Shown here: piece after piece, positions 1 through 8,678 of the stretch | How the letters are laid out: each line of letters begins with the position of its first letter | How positions within the stretch are numbered: the first letter of the stretch is position 1 | NCBI RefSeq assembly: GCF_036203305.1 | Contig: NZ_CP108131.1 | Location: 6,448,001 to 6,512,000 of the forward strand | Source of the DNA: Streptomyces sp. NBC_00190 | GTDB lineage: Bacteria; Actinomycetota; Actinomycetes; Streptomycetales; Streptomycetaceae | DNA length: 64,000 nt | Direction: 5' to 3' | The notes under the pieces: generated by a model | The model's database searches: none | Seen by the model: only the letters and a program-made list of their open reading frames with translations | Told to the model about the DNA's origin: nothing | Translations under genes and position numbers: made by a program

Positions 1-516
1 GACTGGCTCTACGCCGTCGGCGACGTGAACCACCGTGCGCCGCTGACCCACATGGCCAAGTACCAGGCCCGCGCCTGCGCGGCGGCGATCGCCGAGCGAG
101 CCGCGGGGCGCCCGGCCGTCACCGGAGGCTGGCAGCCGTGGAGCGCGGAAGCCGACCACATCGCCGTCCCGCAGGCCGTCTTCACCCGTCCCGAGGTCGC
201 GAGCGTCGGTCTCACGGAACGCGCGGCACGCGAAGCGGGTCTCGCGGTACGCACGGTGGAGTACCGCATCGACGACGTCGCCGGCGCCGCGCTCCACGCG
301 GACGACTACCGCGGCCTCGCCAAGCTCGTCGTCGACGAGACCCGAGGAGTCGTCGTCGGCTGCACGCTCACCGGCCCCCTGGCGACCGAACTCGTCCACA
401 CCGCAACCGTGGCCATCGTGGGCGAGGTCCCCCTGGAGCGCCTGTGGCACGCCGTGCCCGCCTTCCCGACGGTGAGCGAGGTCTGGCTCCGGCTCCTAGA
501 GGCGTACGGCCTCTGA
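1..516 (+). CDS. Pyridine nucleotide-disulfide oxidoreductase, C-terminal part (gene enters from the left)
   Basis: The reading frame is open from base 1, so the gene starts outside the window and only the last 171 residues are present. It opens with the end of the FAD-binding fold (YAVGDVNHRAPLTHMAKYQA, the conserved AVGD Asp that binds the flavin ribityl chain). A dimerisation domain follows, recognised from FTRPEVASVGLTE and from the His of HAVPAFPTVSE near the end, which in class I reductases supplies the acid/base of the partner subunit. The usual redox Cys pair would lie upstream and cannot be seen, so the substrate (mercury, dihydrolipoamide, mycothiol disulfide or other) cannot be named. 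It reads in the same direction as the hydrolase at 640. Confidence 0.85.
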   Translation, partial: DWLYAVGDVNHRAPLTHMAKYQARACAAAIAERAAGRPAVTGGWQPWSAEADHIAVPQAVFTRPEVASVGLTERAAREAGLAVRTVEYRIDDVAGAALHADDYRGLAKLVVDETRGVVVGCTLTGPLATELVHTATVAIVGEVPLERLWHAVPAFPTVSEVWLRLLEAYGL

Positions 517-639
517 GGCGAGGCCCCCGCCCGACCGCCGCACCCGCTCGGCCCAATCGGCGCACCCTCCTGCCCGACCGGCGCACCCCCGCCCGCCCGA
601 GCGCACCCGAATGCTTCACCACCCGACAAGGAAACACCC

Positions 640-1470
640 ATGCATCCCAAGAGGCGCACCCTCGCCCTCGCCCTGCCGGCCACCCTGGCCGCCCTGATGG
701 GCGCCGCACCCGCCGCACCCGCGAGCGGCCCGGCCGCCGTCGGCGCCGACCGGCACGGACCCAAGCCCACGATCGTCCTGGTCCACGGGGCGTTCGCCGA
801 CGCCTCCAGCTGGAGCGGCACGATCAGGCGGCTGCAGCGCGCCGGCTACCCCGTCCTGGCCCCCGCCAACCCGCTGCGCGGTCTCGCCGCGGACACCGCC
901 TACCTGCGCAGCGTGCTGGCCGCCGTCGAGGGCCCCGTCGTCCTGGTCGGCCACTCCTACGGCGGCGCCGTCATCAGTGGCGCCGCGCTGGGCGATAGCC
1001 GTGTGAAGGCCCTCGTCTACATCGCCGCGTTCACCCCGGACAAGGGCGAGAGCGCGGCCGAGCTCGCCGCCAAGTTCCCCGGCTCCACCCTCGGCGACAC
1101 CGTGAACCCGCGGTCGTACCCGCTGCCCGGCGGTGGCACCGGCACCGAACTCGTCATCGAACGGGCCAAGTTCCACCGGCAGTTCGCCGCCGACGTCCCC
1201 GCCGCCGACGCGGCCGTCATGGCCGCGACCCAGCGCCCGGTCGCCACCGCCGCGCTGGAGGAGAAGGCCGGGGAAGCGGCCTGGAAGACGATCCCTTCCT
1301 GGGCGCTGATCGTCACCGCCGACAAGAACATCCCGCCCGCCGCCGAACGGTGGATGGCCCGGCGCGCCGGCTCGCACATCACCGAAGTGGACGCGTCGCA
1401 CGCCGTGGCCGTCTCCCGTCCGGCCGTGGTCGCCGACGTGATCCTCGACGCCGTACGGGCGACCCGCTGA
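640..1470 (+). CDS. Secreted alpha/beta hydrolase (paralogue 1 of 3)
   Basis: The protein has 276 residues. An N-terminal signal peptide is visible: MHPKRRT, then a hydrophobic Leu/Ala stretch to about residue 30 ending APAAPAS. The fold is marked by the oxyanion strand VLVHGAFADASSW and the nucleophile elbow GHSYGGAV (Ser about residue 108), with a catalytic His in DASHAVAV near the C-terminus. This is the short lid-poor esterase group often named only 'alpha/beta fold hydrolase'; the substrate is unknown. Two intracellular paralogues without signal peptide lie at 5553 and 21532, so this copy looks like the exported version. The start follows a GACAAGGAAAC purine stretch. The gap to the next gene (47 bp) would allow one transcript with the genes at 1518 and 2468. 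Confidence 0.85.
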   Translation: MHPKRRTLALALPATLAALMGAAPAAPASGPAAVGADRHGPKPTIVLVHGAFADASSWSGTIRRLQRAGYPVLAPANPLRGLAADTAYLRSVLAAVEGPVVLVGHSYGGAVISGAALGDSRVKALVYIAAFTPDKGESAAELAAKFPGSTLGDTVNPRSYPLPGGGTGTELVIERAKFHRQFAADVPAADAAVMAATQRPVATAALEEKAGEAAWKTIPSWALIVTADKNIPPAAERWMARRAGSHITEVDASHAVAVSRPAVVADVILDAVRATR

Positions 1471-1517
1471 GCCCCCGGCCTGCGCCCTCTCGTACATCCC
1501 CAGAAGGAGAACCCCTT

Positions 1518-2471
1518 GTGAAGAACCGTCCGGTCCTCGAACCCGCCGCCCAGGCCTTCGCCGACGCCACCGCCCAGCCGCCGTACCTCTACCAGATCCC
1601 CGTCGCCGAAGGCCGTAAGGCCGTGGACGGCGTCCAGAGCGGTGAGGGCGTCCCCCTGCCCGAGGTCGACGAGGAGTGGATCACCGTCCACGGCGGCCCG
1701 ACCGGCGACGTCCGCGCCCGGATCGTCCGCCCCCGCGGCGCCACCGGCCCGCTTCCCGTCATCCTCTACATCCACGGCGCGGGCTGGGTCTTCGGCAACG
1801 CCCACACCCACGACCGTCTCGTCCGCGAACTCGCCGTCGGCACCCGGGCGGCCGTGGTGTTTCCCGAGTACGACCTCTCGCCCGAGGCGCGCTACCCCGT
1901 CGCGATCGAGCAGAACTACAGCGTCGCCCAGTGGGTCGCCCGCGAGGGCCACCACAAGGACCTCGACGGCACGCGGATCGCCGTCGCGGGCGACTCTGTG
2001 GGCGGCAACATGAGCGCCGCCCTCACCCTCATGGCCAAGCAGCGCGGCGACGTCACGCTCGTCCAGCAGGTCCTCTTCTACCCGGTCACGGACGCGAGCT
2101 TCGACACCGGCTCGTACCACGCCTTCGCCGAGGGCTACTTCCTGCGCCGCGACGCCATGAAGTGGTTCTGGGACCAGTACACGACCGCCGAGGCCGAGCG
2201 CGCCCAGATCACCGCCTCCCCGCTGCGCGCCACCACCGAGCAGCTCACGGGCCTGCCGCCCGCCCTGGTCATCACCGCCGAGGCCGACGTCCTGCGCGAC
2301 GAGGGCGAGGCGTACGCGGCGAGGCTCCGCGCCGCCGGCGTCCCCGTCACCGCCCTGCGCGTCCAGGGCGTCATCCACGACTTCGTGATGCTGAACGCAC
2401 TGCGCGAGACGCAGGCCGCGGAACTCGCCATCGGTCTCGCCACCGACACCCTGCGCAAGGCCCTCGCATGA
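1518..2471 (+). CDS. Alpha/beta hydrolase of the hormone-sensitive lipase type
   Basis: A 317-residue esterase. The HSL (family IV) signature HGAGWVFGN forms the oxyanion hole, GDSVGGN is the nucleophile elbow, and the C-terminal HDF motif (VIHDFVML) carries the catalytic His, with Asp in the preceding TAEADVLRDEGEAYA segment. The GTG start at 1518 is chosen because AGAAGGAGA sits 7 bases before it and the family normally begins about 75 residues before the HGxGW motif. The stop overlaps the next start (ATGA at 2468), so translation is coupled to the amidohydrolase. The pair probably opens an ester or carbonate and then an amide or cyclic C-N bond of one substrate; that is inference. Confidence 0.88.
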   Translation: MKNRPVLEPAAQAFADATAQPPYLYQIPVAEGRKAVDGVQSGEGVPLPEVDEEWITVHGGPTGDVRARIVRPRGATGPLPVILYIHGAGWVFGNAHTHDRLVRELAVGTRAAVVFPEYDLSPEARYPVAIEQNYSVAQWVAREGHHKDLDGTRIAVAGDSVGGNMSAALTLMAKQRGDVTLVQQVLFYPVTDASFDTGSYHAFAEGYFLRRDAMKWFWDQYTTAEAERAQITASPLRATTEQLTGLPPALVITAEADVLRDEGEAYAARLRAAGVPVTALRVQGVIHDFVMLNALRETQAAELAIGLATDTLRKALA

Positions 2472-4354
2472 CCGGGCCGTCGACGAGCATGCCGGTGGCG
2501 GGCCTCGTCCCCGCCCCGCGTCGGGAACACGAGCACGCCGACCTCCTCGTCCGCAACGCCAAGGTGTTCACCGGTGACCCCGACCGCCCCGAGGCCCGTG
2601 CCGTCGCCCTCCGCGACGGCCGGGTCGCGGCCCTCGGCGACGACCACGACCTCGCCCACCTCGTCGGGCCGGGAACGAAGGTCGTCGACGCCCTCGGCCG
2701 CCGGGTGATCCCCGGCCTCAACGACTCGCACCTGCATGTCATCCGGGGCGGCCTGAACTACGTCCTGGAGCTGCGCTGGGACGGCGTACGAAGCCTCCGA
2801 CACGCCCTCGCGATGCTGCGCGAGCAGGCCGGCCGCACCCCGAAGGGGCAGTGGATCCGGGTGGTGGGCGGCTGGACCGCCGAGCAGTTCGCCGAGCGCA
2901 GGATGCCGACCGTCGCGGAGCTGAACGCCGCCGCCCCCGACACCCCGGTCTTCGTCCTGCACCTGTACCAGTCGGCGCTGATGAACCGGGCCGCGGTGCA
3001 GGCAGCCGGATTCACCCGCGACACCCCGGATCCCCGCGGCGGGCAGATCGTCCGCGGCCGGGACGGCGAACCCAATGGCGTGCTCCTCGCGGCGCCGAGC
3101 GCCCTCATCCTGTACTCGACCCTGGCCAAGGCGCCGGCCCTCGACGAGGCCGACAAGCGGACGTCGACGCGCCACTTCCTGCGCGAGCTGAACCGCTTCG
3201 GACTGACGTCCGCGGTCGACGCCGCCGGCGGGTTCCAGAACTTCCCCGACAACTACGCGACGGTCGCCGACCTCGCCAGGTCGGGGGAGCTGACCCTCCG
3301 GATCGCCTACCACCTCTTCCCGCAGACGGCCGGGCAGGAGCTCGCCGACCTGAAGCGCTGGACCGGGATGGTCCAGCCCGGGGACGGGGACGAGTGGCTC
3401 CGCCTCAACGGCGCGGGAGAGAATCTGACCTGGGCCGCCGCCGACTTCGAGAACTTCTCCGAGCCCCGGCCCGAGCTTGCCGCAGGGTACGAGACCGAAT
3501 TCGAGAGCGCCGTCCGGCTTCTCCTTGAGAACGGCTGGGGCTTCCGGCTCCACGCGACCTACGACGAGACGATCCGCCGCGACCTGGCCGTCTTCGAGAA
3601 GCTCGCGGCCGAAGGACTCTTCCCCGGCGGCAACCGCTGGCTCTTCGACCACGCGGAGACGGTCTCGGCCGACAGCCTCGACCGGATCGCCGCCCTCGGC
3701 GGCGCCGTCTCGGTCCAGAACCGGATGTCCTTCCAGGGCGCCGCGTTCCTCGACCGCTACGGCGCCGGGGCCGCCGCCCACACCCCGCCGGTCCGGGCCA
3801 TGCTCGACCGAGGCCTGACCGTCGCCGCAGGAACCGATGCCACCCGCGTCTCCTCGTACAACCCGTGGGTCGCCCTCCACTGGCTGGTCACCGGGCGCAC
3901 CGTCGGCGGGACGGCCCTTTACCCGGCCGGGAACCTGATCGACCGGGAGACCGCCCTCGGCCTCTACACCCGGGGCGGAGCGCAGCTCACCGGCGAGCAG
4001 GACGTCAAGGGAACCCTGCGAGAGGGGACTTACGGCGACCTCGCGATCCTCTCCGACGACTTCCTCACCGTGCCCGAGGACGTCATTCCCGACATCGAGT
4101 CCGTCCTCACTGTCGTCGGCGGCCGGATCGTCTACGCGACCGCCGAGTACGAGGGGCTCGACGAGGCCATCCCGCCGGTGGCCCCCGAGTGGAGCCCGGT
4201 GGCCCACTTCGGCGGGTACCAGAGCGGTGCCCGCCAGGCATCGGCCGTGGCCGAGGCCGTCGCCGAGTCCGAGCAGCACCGCCGCTGGCGCGTCGCACGC
4301 GGCTCCGTTCCCGATACGACGCCGTCCTTCGTCGATCCCTGCTTCGATCACTGA
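2468..4354 (+). CDS. YtcJ-like metal-dependent amidohydrolase
   Basis: A 628-residue amidohydrolase-superfamily protein. Strand 1 of the composite beta domain is DLLVRNAKVFTGD, followed by the first metal ligands in IPGLNDSHLHV (HxH) and the late Asp in AAGTDATRV. The long insert with YLYQ/FVLHLYQSALMN-type segments and the HIIS-like C-terminal sandwich (GDLAILSDDFLTVPEDVI) match the YtcJ/COG1574 group, whose known members act on N-substituted amides or remain unassigned. The start ATG overlaps the stop of the HSL esterase by 4 bases. There is no signal peptide, so it acts in the cytosol. A formamide or allophanate-type substrate is possible but cannot be read from sequence. Confidence 0.88.
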   Translation: MTGPSTSMPVAGLVPAPRREHEHADLLVRNAKVFTGDPDRPEARAVALRDGRVAALGDDHDLAHLVGPGTKVVDALGRRVIPGLNDSHLHVIRGGLNYVLELRWDGVRSLRHALAMLREQAGRTPKGQWIRVVGGWTAEQFAERRMPTVAELNAAAPDTPVFVLHLYQSALMNRAAVQAAGFTRDTPDPRGGQIVRGRDGEPNGVLLAAPSALILYSTLAKAPALDEADKRTSTRHFLRELNRFGLTSAVDAAGGFQNFPDNYATVADLARSGELTLRIAYHLFPQTAGQELADLKRWTGMVQPGDGDEWLRLNGAGENLTWAAADFENFSEPRPELAAGYETEFESAVRLLLENGWGFRLHATYDETIRRDLAVFEKLAAEGLFPGGNRWLFDHAETVSADSLDRIAALGGAVSVQNRMSFQGAAFLDRYGAGAAAHTPPVRAMLDRGLTVAAGTDATRVSSYNPWVALHWLVTGRTVGGTALYPAGNLIDRETALGLYTRGGAQLTGEQDVKGTLREGTYGDLAILSDDFLTVPEDVIPDIESVLTVVGGRIVYATAEYEGLDEAIPPVAPEWSPVAHFGGYQSGARQASAVAEAVAESEQHRRWRVARGSVPDTTPSFVDPCFDH

Positions 4355-4370
4355 AAGTGAGATCCACCCG

Positions 4371-5108
4371 ATGTCCGCAGCCTCCCCCGCCGCCGACGGC
4401 GGCGACACGCCGGCAACCCTGCCGGACGTTCCCCCCGGACGCCGTTTCGAGCCGGACCTCCGGTCGATGACACGGATCAACCTGCGCCCCATCGCCTCAC
4501 CCATGCCGCTCGGCTTCTTCACGATAGCCATCGCCTCCGTGATGACAGGCTGCCTGCAGCTCGGGATCTTCGACCAGACGGCCCGCAGCGCCGTCGCCTT
4601 CACCGTACTGCCGGCCTTCGCCCTGCAACTTCTGGTGAGCTTCCTGGCCTTCGGCGCCCGTGACGTGATCGCGGCGACGCTGATGGCGGTGTTCGCCGGC
4701 AGCTGGCTGCCCTACTCGCTCATCATGCTCAGCGGCGCGGCCGACGGCCTTCAGGTCCTCGGCGTGTTCAACCTGGCGCTCCTCTGCTTCGGGGCCCTGA
4801 TGACCGCCGTGACCCGGCCCAAGCGCGCGCTGTGGCTCGTCCTCGCGGTCTCCCTGCCCCGCTGGGCGGCCACCGGCCTCGCGGGCATCACCGGCGCCGA
4901 ATGGCTGACGCGCACGTCCGGCGCGCTCGGCCTCGTGGTGGCGCTCGTCGCGATGTACACGGCGTTCGCCCTGATGCTCGAGGACATGCGCAGCGAGCAG
5001 GTCCTGCCCATCGGCCGCAGCGGCCCCGCCCACCTCGCCGTGGAAGGCGACCTGTCCGTCCAACTCCGCAACCTGGAACGCCAGGCGGGCGTACGCCGCA
5101 CGCTCTGA
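4371..5108 (+). CDS. Six-helix membrane protein resembling GPR1/FUN34/YaaH acetate transporters
   Basis: A 245-residue integral membrane protein. After a 40-residue hydrophilic head come about six hydrophobic helices, starting at FTIAIASVMTGCLQLGIF. The segment NLRPIASPMPLGF resembles the NPAPLGL motif at the first helix of the acetate uptake (AceTr) family, and total length and helix number fit. The match is distant, so another small-acid permease remains possible. It starts 16 bases after the amidohydrolase, preceded by GAAAGTGAG, and probably belongs to the same transcript; export or import of a small organic acid released by the hydrolases would make sense. Confidence 0.55.
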   Translation: MSAASPAADGGDTPATLPDVPPGRRFEPDLRSMTRINLRPIASPMPLGFFTIAIASVMTGCLQLGIFDQTARSAVAFTVLPAFALQLLVSFLAFGARDVIAATLMAVFAGSWLPYSLIMLSGAADGLQVLGVFNLALLCFGALMTAVTRPKRALWLVLAVSLPRWAATGLAGITGAEWLTRTSGALGLVVALVAMYTAFALMLEDMRSEQVLPIGRSGPAHLAVEGDLSVQLRNLERQAGVRRTL

Positions 5109-5153
5109 CCGCACCCACCCACCCCGTCACACGACGACCGCACAGGAGCACCC

Positions 5154-5468
5154 ATGGAACCGCAGGTGACGGACCGGCCCGAGAAGTCCCGGTATGAGAT
5201 CCTCGCCGGCGACGACGGCGCCGAGACCGCCGGCTTCGCCGAGTACCACCTCTCGGAGGGCGAGATCGCCTTCATCCACACCGAGATCGACAGCCGGTCC
5301 GCCGGCCGGGGCCTGGGCGGGCTGCTCGCCCGCGGGGTCCTCGACGACGCCCGGGCCCGAGGGCTGCGCGTCCTGCCGTACTGCCCCTTCATCCGGGGCT
5401 GGATCGGCAAGCACCCCGAGTACACCGACCTGGTGCCCGAGGCGAGGCGCGCCCGCTTCGGCCTGTGA
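5154..5468 (+). CDS. Small GNAT-fold N-acetyltransferase (COG2388/YjdJ type)
   Basis: A 104-residue single-domain protein. It shows the shortened GNAT core typical of COG2388: the strand pair ETAGFAEYHL and GEIAFIHTEI, then the acetyl-CoA loop with Arg/Gly pattern AGRGLGGLLARGVLDDA, and the C-terminal motif LPYCPFIRGWIGKHPEYTDL, which is diagnostic of the group. The family binds acetyl-CoA; physiological acceptors are not known. An ACAGGAG ribosome site is 5 bases before the ATG. It lies between the transporter-like gene and the second small hydrolase, all on one strand. Confidence 0.88.
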   Translation: MEPQVTDRPEKSRYEILAGDDGAETAGFAEYHLSEGEIAFIHTEIDSRSAGRGLGGLLARGVLDDARARGLRVLPYCPFIRGWIGKHPEYTDLVPEARRARFGL

Positions 5469-5552
5469 AGCACCACACGAACACCACACATCCGCCTCCC
5501 GTCTCCCGCATCCCCTGCCCCATCCCCCCCTCACGCACCGAGGAGTTCCCCC

Positions 5553-6278
5553 ATGCCCCGACACGCCCGCCCCACCGTCGTCCTGGTCCACGGCGCCTTC
5601 GCCGACGCCTCCAGCTTCGCCCGCGTCATCCCCGAACTGGCCGCTGCCGGCATGGAAGTGGTGGCCCCGGCCGTGCCCAACCGCAGCCTCGTCGACGACG
5701 CCGCGTACATCGCCTCGGTGATCCGCGCCGTCGAAGGCCCCGTGATCCTGGTCGGGCACTCCTACGGCGGTGCCGTCATCACCCTCGCCGGCACGGAGGA
5801 CAACGTCCGCGCACTGGTGTACCTCGCGGGATACGCGCTGGAGGAGGGCGAGAGCCTGGGCGAGCTGCAGGGCCGCTTCCCCGACTCCGGTCTCGCCGAC
5901 GCGCTCGTCTACACCCCGTTCCCGGTGGCCGGCTCCACCGAGACCGGCACCGACGTCTCGGTGGAGATCGAGAAGTTCCCCGCCCTCTTCGCTGCGGACG
6001 TCGACCCCGACCTCGCCGCGGTGCTCGCCGTCTCCCAGCGCCCCCTGGCCGCACGGGCCTTCTCGGAGGCGGCGCCTGTCGCGGCGTGGAAGACCAAGCC
6101 CTCGTGGGGTCTGGTCGCCTCCTCCGACCGCACGATCAACCCCGATGTGGAGCGCTACGGGTACGAGCGCGCCGGCATGACCACCGTCGAGGTCGACTCC
6201 TCCCATCTGGTCATGCTCGCCCAGCCCAAGGCAGTGGCGGAGCTGATCCAGGACGCGGCCAGGTCCACCGTCCACTGA
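5553..6278 (+). CDS. Cytosolic alpha/beta hydrolase (paralogue 2 of 3)
   Basis: A 241-residue hydrolase, close kin of the genes at 640 and 21532: VVLVHGAFADASSFARVIP at the N-terminus, the elbow GHSYGGAV at about Ser73, and a C-terminal catalytic His in DSSHLVML. It has no signal peptide, so it differs from paralogue 1 mainly in location. The ribosome site GAGGAG lies 7 bases before the ATG. Family members split small esters or lactones; no substrate can be assigned. The gene is followed by an inverted-repeat operator and the sugar ABC operon. Confidence 0.85.
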   Translation: MPRHARPTVVLVHGAFADASSFARVIPELAAAGMEVVAPAVPNRSLVDDAAYIASVIRAVEGPVILVGHSYGGAVITLAGTEDNVRALVYLAGYALEEGESLGELQGRFPDSGLADALVYTPFPVAGSTETGTDVSVEIEKFPALFAADVDPDLAAVLAVSQRPLAARAFSEAAPVAAWKTKPSWGLVASSDRTINPDVERYGYERAGMTTVEVDSSHLVMLAQPKAVAELIQDAARSTVH

Positions 6279-6282
6279 CCCG

Positions 6283-6320
6283 ATCGTTCAAGATCGAACG
6301 ATTAGTCGATAATGTTCGAG
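6283..6320 (+). promoter_or_regulatory. Palindromic operator and AT-rich promoter before the sugar ABC operon
   Basis: ATCGTTC (6283-6289) and GAACGAT (6296-6302) form a perfect 7-bp inverted repeat around a 6-bp centre. Right after it comes GATTAGTCGATAATG, one of the most AT-rich stretches of the left half, which offers a -10-like GATAAT, and a further half-site-like TGTTCGAG. It lies about 80 bp before the lipoprotein start. A dimeric repressor or activator of the transporter (LacI/ROK type, or the LAL protein of the same operon) is the likely user; which one is inference. Confidence 0.5.
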
Positions 6321-6381
6321 CGCTGGTAGCTTCTGATCGCCCCCGAGGACCCCTCGGCGGGCGATCGGAGGAGATACACCC

Positions 6382-7713
6382 ATGAGGTTCGGCGCGAGGC
6401 TCGTGCTCGCCGTCATCGCCCTCGCCGCCCTTGCCGCCGCCTGCGGTGTTCCGCAGGACAGTGGTTCGCAGTCGCACACCGCCGTGGACTGTGGGCCGTA
6501 CGCCAGGTACGGCAGGCACCCCGGCACCAAGGTCACCGTCTACGCGGAGAACCGGGACCGGGAAGCCGACCTGTTCGAAGAGACCTGGGCGGACTTCGCG
6601 GACTGCACGGGAATCGACGTCCAGTACGAGGGGGACGGGGAGTTCGAGGCCCAGATCCAGCTCCGGGTCGACGGCGGGAGTGTGCCGGATGTGGCGTTCT
6701 TCCCTCAGCCCGGGCTCCTGGAACGCTTTGCGCGGGCGGGGAAGCTCAAGCCCGCGAGCGCCGGGGTCGTGGCCCTCGCGAAGCAGGGCTGGTCGGCTGA
6801 CTGGAACAGCTACGCGACCGTGAACGGCACCCTCTACGGCACGCCGCTGGTCGCGAACGTGAAGTCGTTCGTCTGGTACTCGCCGAAGTTCTTCCGCGAC
6901 AGGGGACTGAGCGTTCCCCGTACGTGGTCCGAGCTGATGGCCGTGACGGAGAAGGCCGCGGCGTCGGGCGTCAAGCCGTGGTGCGCGGGCATCGAGTCCG
7001 CCGAGGCGACCGGCTGGCCCGTGACGGACTGGATCGAGGACGTCCTGCTGCGCCAGCAGGGCACGGACGTCTACGACCAGTGGGTCACCCACAAGATCCC
7101 GTTCAACGACCCGCGGGTGATCAAGGCCATGGACACCGTGGGGTCCGTCCTCAAGAACGACCGGTACGCCAACGGCGGTTTCGGTCCGGCCCGTTCGATG
7201 GCGTCGATCTCCTTCCAGGAGGCCGGCACACCGATTCTCTCCGGCGACTGTGCGATGCACCGCCAGGCCTCGTTCTATGCCGACATGTGGCCGAAGGGCA
7301 CCGAGATCGGACCGGACAAGGACGTCTACGCCTTCCTCCTGCCGGGGGCCGACCCGGCCGGCCGCCCCGTACTGGGCGGTGGGGTGTTCACCGCGGCGTT
7401 CGCCGACCGTCCCGAAGTGCGGGCGTTCCAGGAGTATCTGGCCTCCGCGGACTTCGCGAACGCGCGTATGAAGAAGGGCCCGTTCGTCTCGGCGAACAAG
7501 GGCGTGGATCCGGCGAACGCCGCGACCCCGGTCGACAGACTCTCGATCCAGCTGCTCCAGGACCCCAGGACACAGTTCAGGTTCGACGGTTCGGACCTGA
7601 TGCCCGCTTCGGTCGGTGCCGGGACGTTCTGGAAGGGATCCGTCGACTGGATCGGCGGCGCGAGCACCCGGCAGGTCGCCGACTCCATCGAACGTGCCTG
7701 GCCGAGCCACTGA
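6382..7713 (+). CDS. Extracellular sugar-binding lipoprotein of an ABC importer
   Basis: A 443-residue solute-binding protein of the family-1 (MalE/AglE-like) type. The N-terminus is a lipoprotein signal with lipobox LAALAAAC (Cys21), so the mature protein is anchored outside the membrane. The pattern GTKVTVYAENRDREADLFEETW and the later GVKPWCAGIESAEATGWPVTDWIED are typical of alpha-glucoside-binding proteins of actinobacteria. A GGAGGAG ribosome site sits 9 bases before the ATG. The stop overlaps the permease start (TGATG at 7711). No ATPase gene is present; such systems in streptomycetes normally share the multitasking ATPase MsiK encoded elsewhere. Confidence 0.9.
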   Translation: MRFGARLVLAVIALAALAAACGVPQDSGSQSHTAVDCGPYARYGRHPGTKVTVYAENRDREADLFEETWADFADCTGIDVQYEGDGEFEAQIQLRVDGGSVPDVAFFPQPGLLERFARAGKLKPASAGVVALAKQGWSADWNSYATVNGTLYGTPLVANVKSFVWYSPKFFRDRGLSVPRTWSELMAVTEKAAASGVKPWCAGIESAEATGWPVTDWIEDVLLRQQGTDVYDQWVTHKIPFNDPRVIKAMDTVGSVLKNDRYANGGFGPARSMASISFQEAGTPILSGDCAMHRQASFYADMWPKGTEIGPDKDVYAFLLPGADPAGRPVLGGGVFTAAFADRPEVRAFQEYLASADFANARMKKGPFVSANKGVDPANAATPVDRLSIQLLQDPRTQFRFDGSDLMPASVGAGTFWKGSVDWIGGASTRQVADSIERAWPSH

Positions 7714-8678
7714 TGTCGTTCGACGCCGTCGCCCAGCAGCCCAAGCTGCTGTACCTGCTCCAGGGCGTCGCCGCCTTCGCGGCGGTGGTCTCCCTGATCC
7801 TGCTGGCGCTGCACCGGGGGCCGGTACGGAGGAGGGGCGCGGCCCTGATCCTGCTGGCCCCCGCGCTGCTGCTACTCACGGTCGGTCTTCTCCTGCCCGG
7901 TCTGCGCACCCTGGTCCTGTCGTTCACCGACAGCGGGGGAGACGCGTGGGCCGGCTTCGACAACTACGTGTGGATGGTCACCGACCCCCGGGCGCTGATG
8001 GCGCTGCGCAACACCCTGGCGTGGGTGGTGCTCGTGCCGTTGCTGGCAGCCTCGGTCGGTCTGCTCTACGCGGCGGCCGTCGTACGGTCGCGGTTCAGAG
8101 CGTTCGCGCTGTCCCTCGTCCTGATGCCGATGGCGATCTCCTTCGTCGGCGCGGGTGTCGTCTGGAAGTTCGTCTACGCCTACCGTCCCGCGGAGGCCGG
8201 GCAGATCGGGCTGCTGAACCAGCTCGTCGTCGCGTTCGGCGGCGAACCGAGGCAATGGCTCGTGGACTCTCCCTGGAACGTCCTGTTCCTCATCGTGGTG
8301 ATGGTGTGGACACAGGCGGGCTTCGCGGCCGTCCTGCTGGCCGGCGCGATCAGGGCCGTTCCCGGAGAGCTGACCGAGGCGGCCCGACTCGACGGCGCGT
8401 CCCCCCGGCAGATCTTCTGGCGGATCACCATGCCGTCGATCAGGCCCACTCTGCTCGTCGTGGTCCTCGCCCAGACGATCGGCACCTTCAAGGCCTTCGA
8501 CATCGTCAAGACCATGACCGGCGGACAGTTCGACACGGGCGTCATCGCCCACGAGATGTACGACCAGGCCTTCCGCTACGGCGAGACGGGCCGCGGTGCG
8601 GCGCTCGCCGTGCTCCTCTTCGTCCTCGTCACCCCCTTCGTCGCCCACCAGGTCCGGGCACAGCGGAGGACAGCGTGA
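7713..8678 (+). CDS. Sugar ABC transporter permease, MalF-like
   Basis: A 321-residue inner-membrane subunit. Hydrophobic helices begin at LYLLQGVAAFAAVVSLILL and LILLAPALLLLTVGLLLPGL. The EAA loop that contacts the ATPase is read as ELTEAARLDGASPRQIFWRI (residues about 223-242), with the conserved Gly and following MPSIRPTLLV. The start codon overlaps the stop of the lipoprotein gene by one base and the end overlaps the next permease by 4 bases, so the three subunits are translationally coupled. Confidence 0.92.
   Translation: MSFDAVAQQPKLLYLLQGVAAFAAVVSLILLALHRGPVRRRGAALILLAPALLLLTVGLLLPGLRTLVLSFTDSGGDAWAGFDNYVWMVTDPRALMALRNTLAWVVLVPLLAASVGLLYAAAVVRSRFRAFALSLVLMPMAISFVGAGVVWKFVYAYRPAEAGQIGLLNQLVVAFGGEPRQWLVDSPWNVLFLIVVMVWTQAGFAAVLLAGAIRAVPGELTEAARLDGASPRQIFWRITMPSIRPTLLVVVLAQTIGTFKAFDIVKTMTGGQFDTGVIAHEMYDQAFRYGETGRGAALAVLLFVLVTPFVAHQVRAQRRTA

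Noticed and set aside
616..2378. Long open frames on the - strand opposite the hydrolase genes
   Set aside because: They are Gly/Asp/Val-rich mirror products of high-GC coding sequence, overlap recognised genes completely and carry no motifs.
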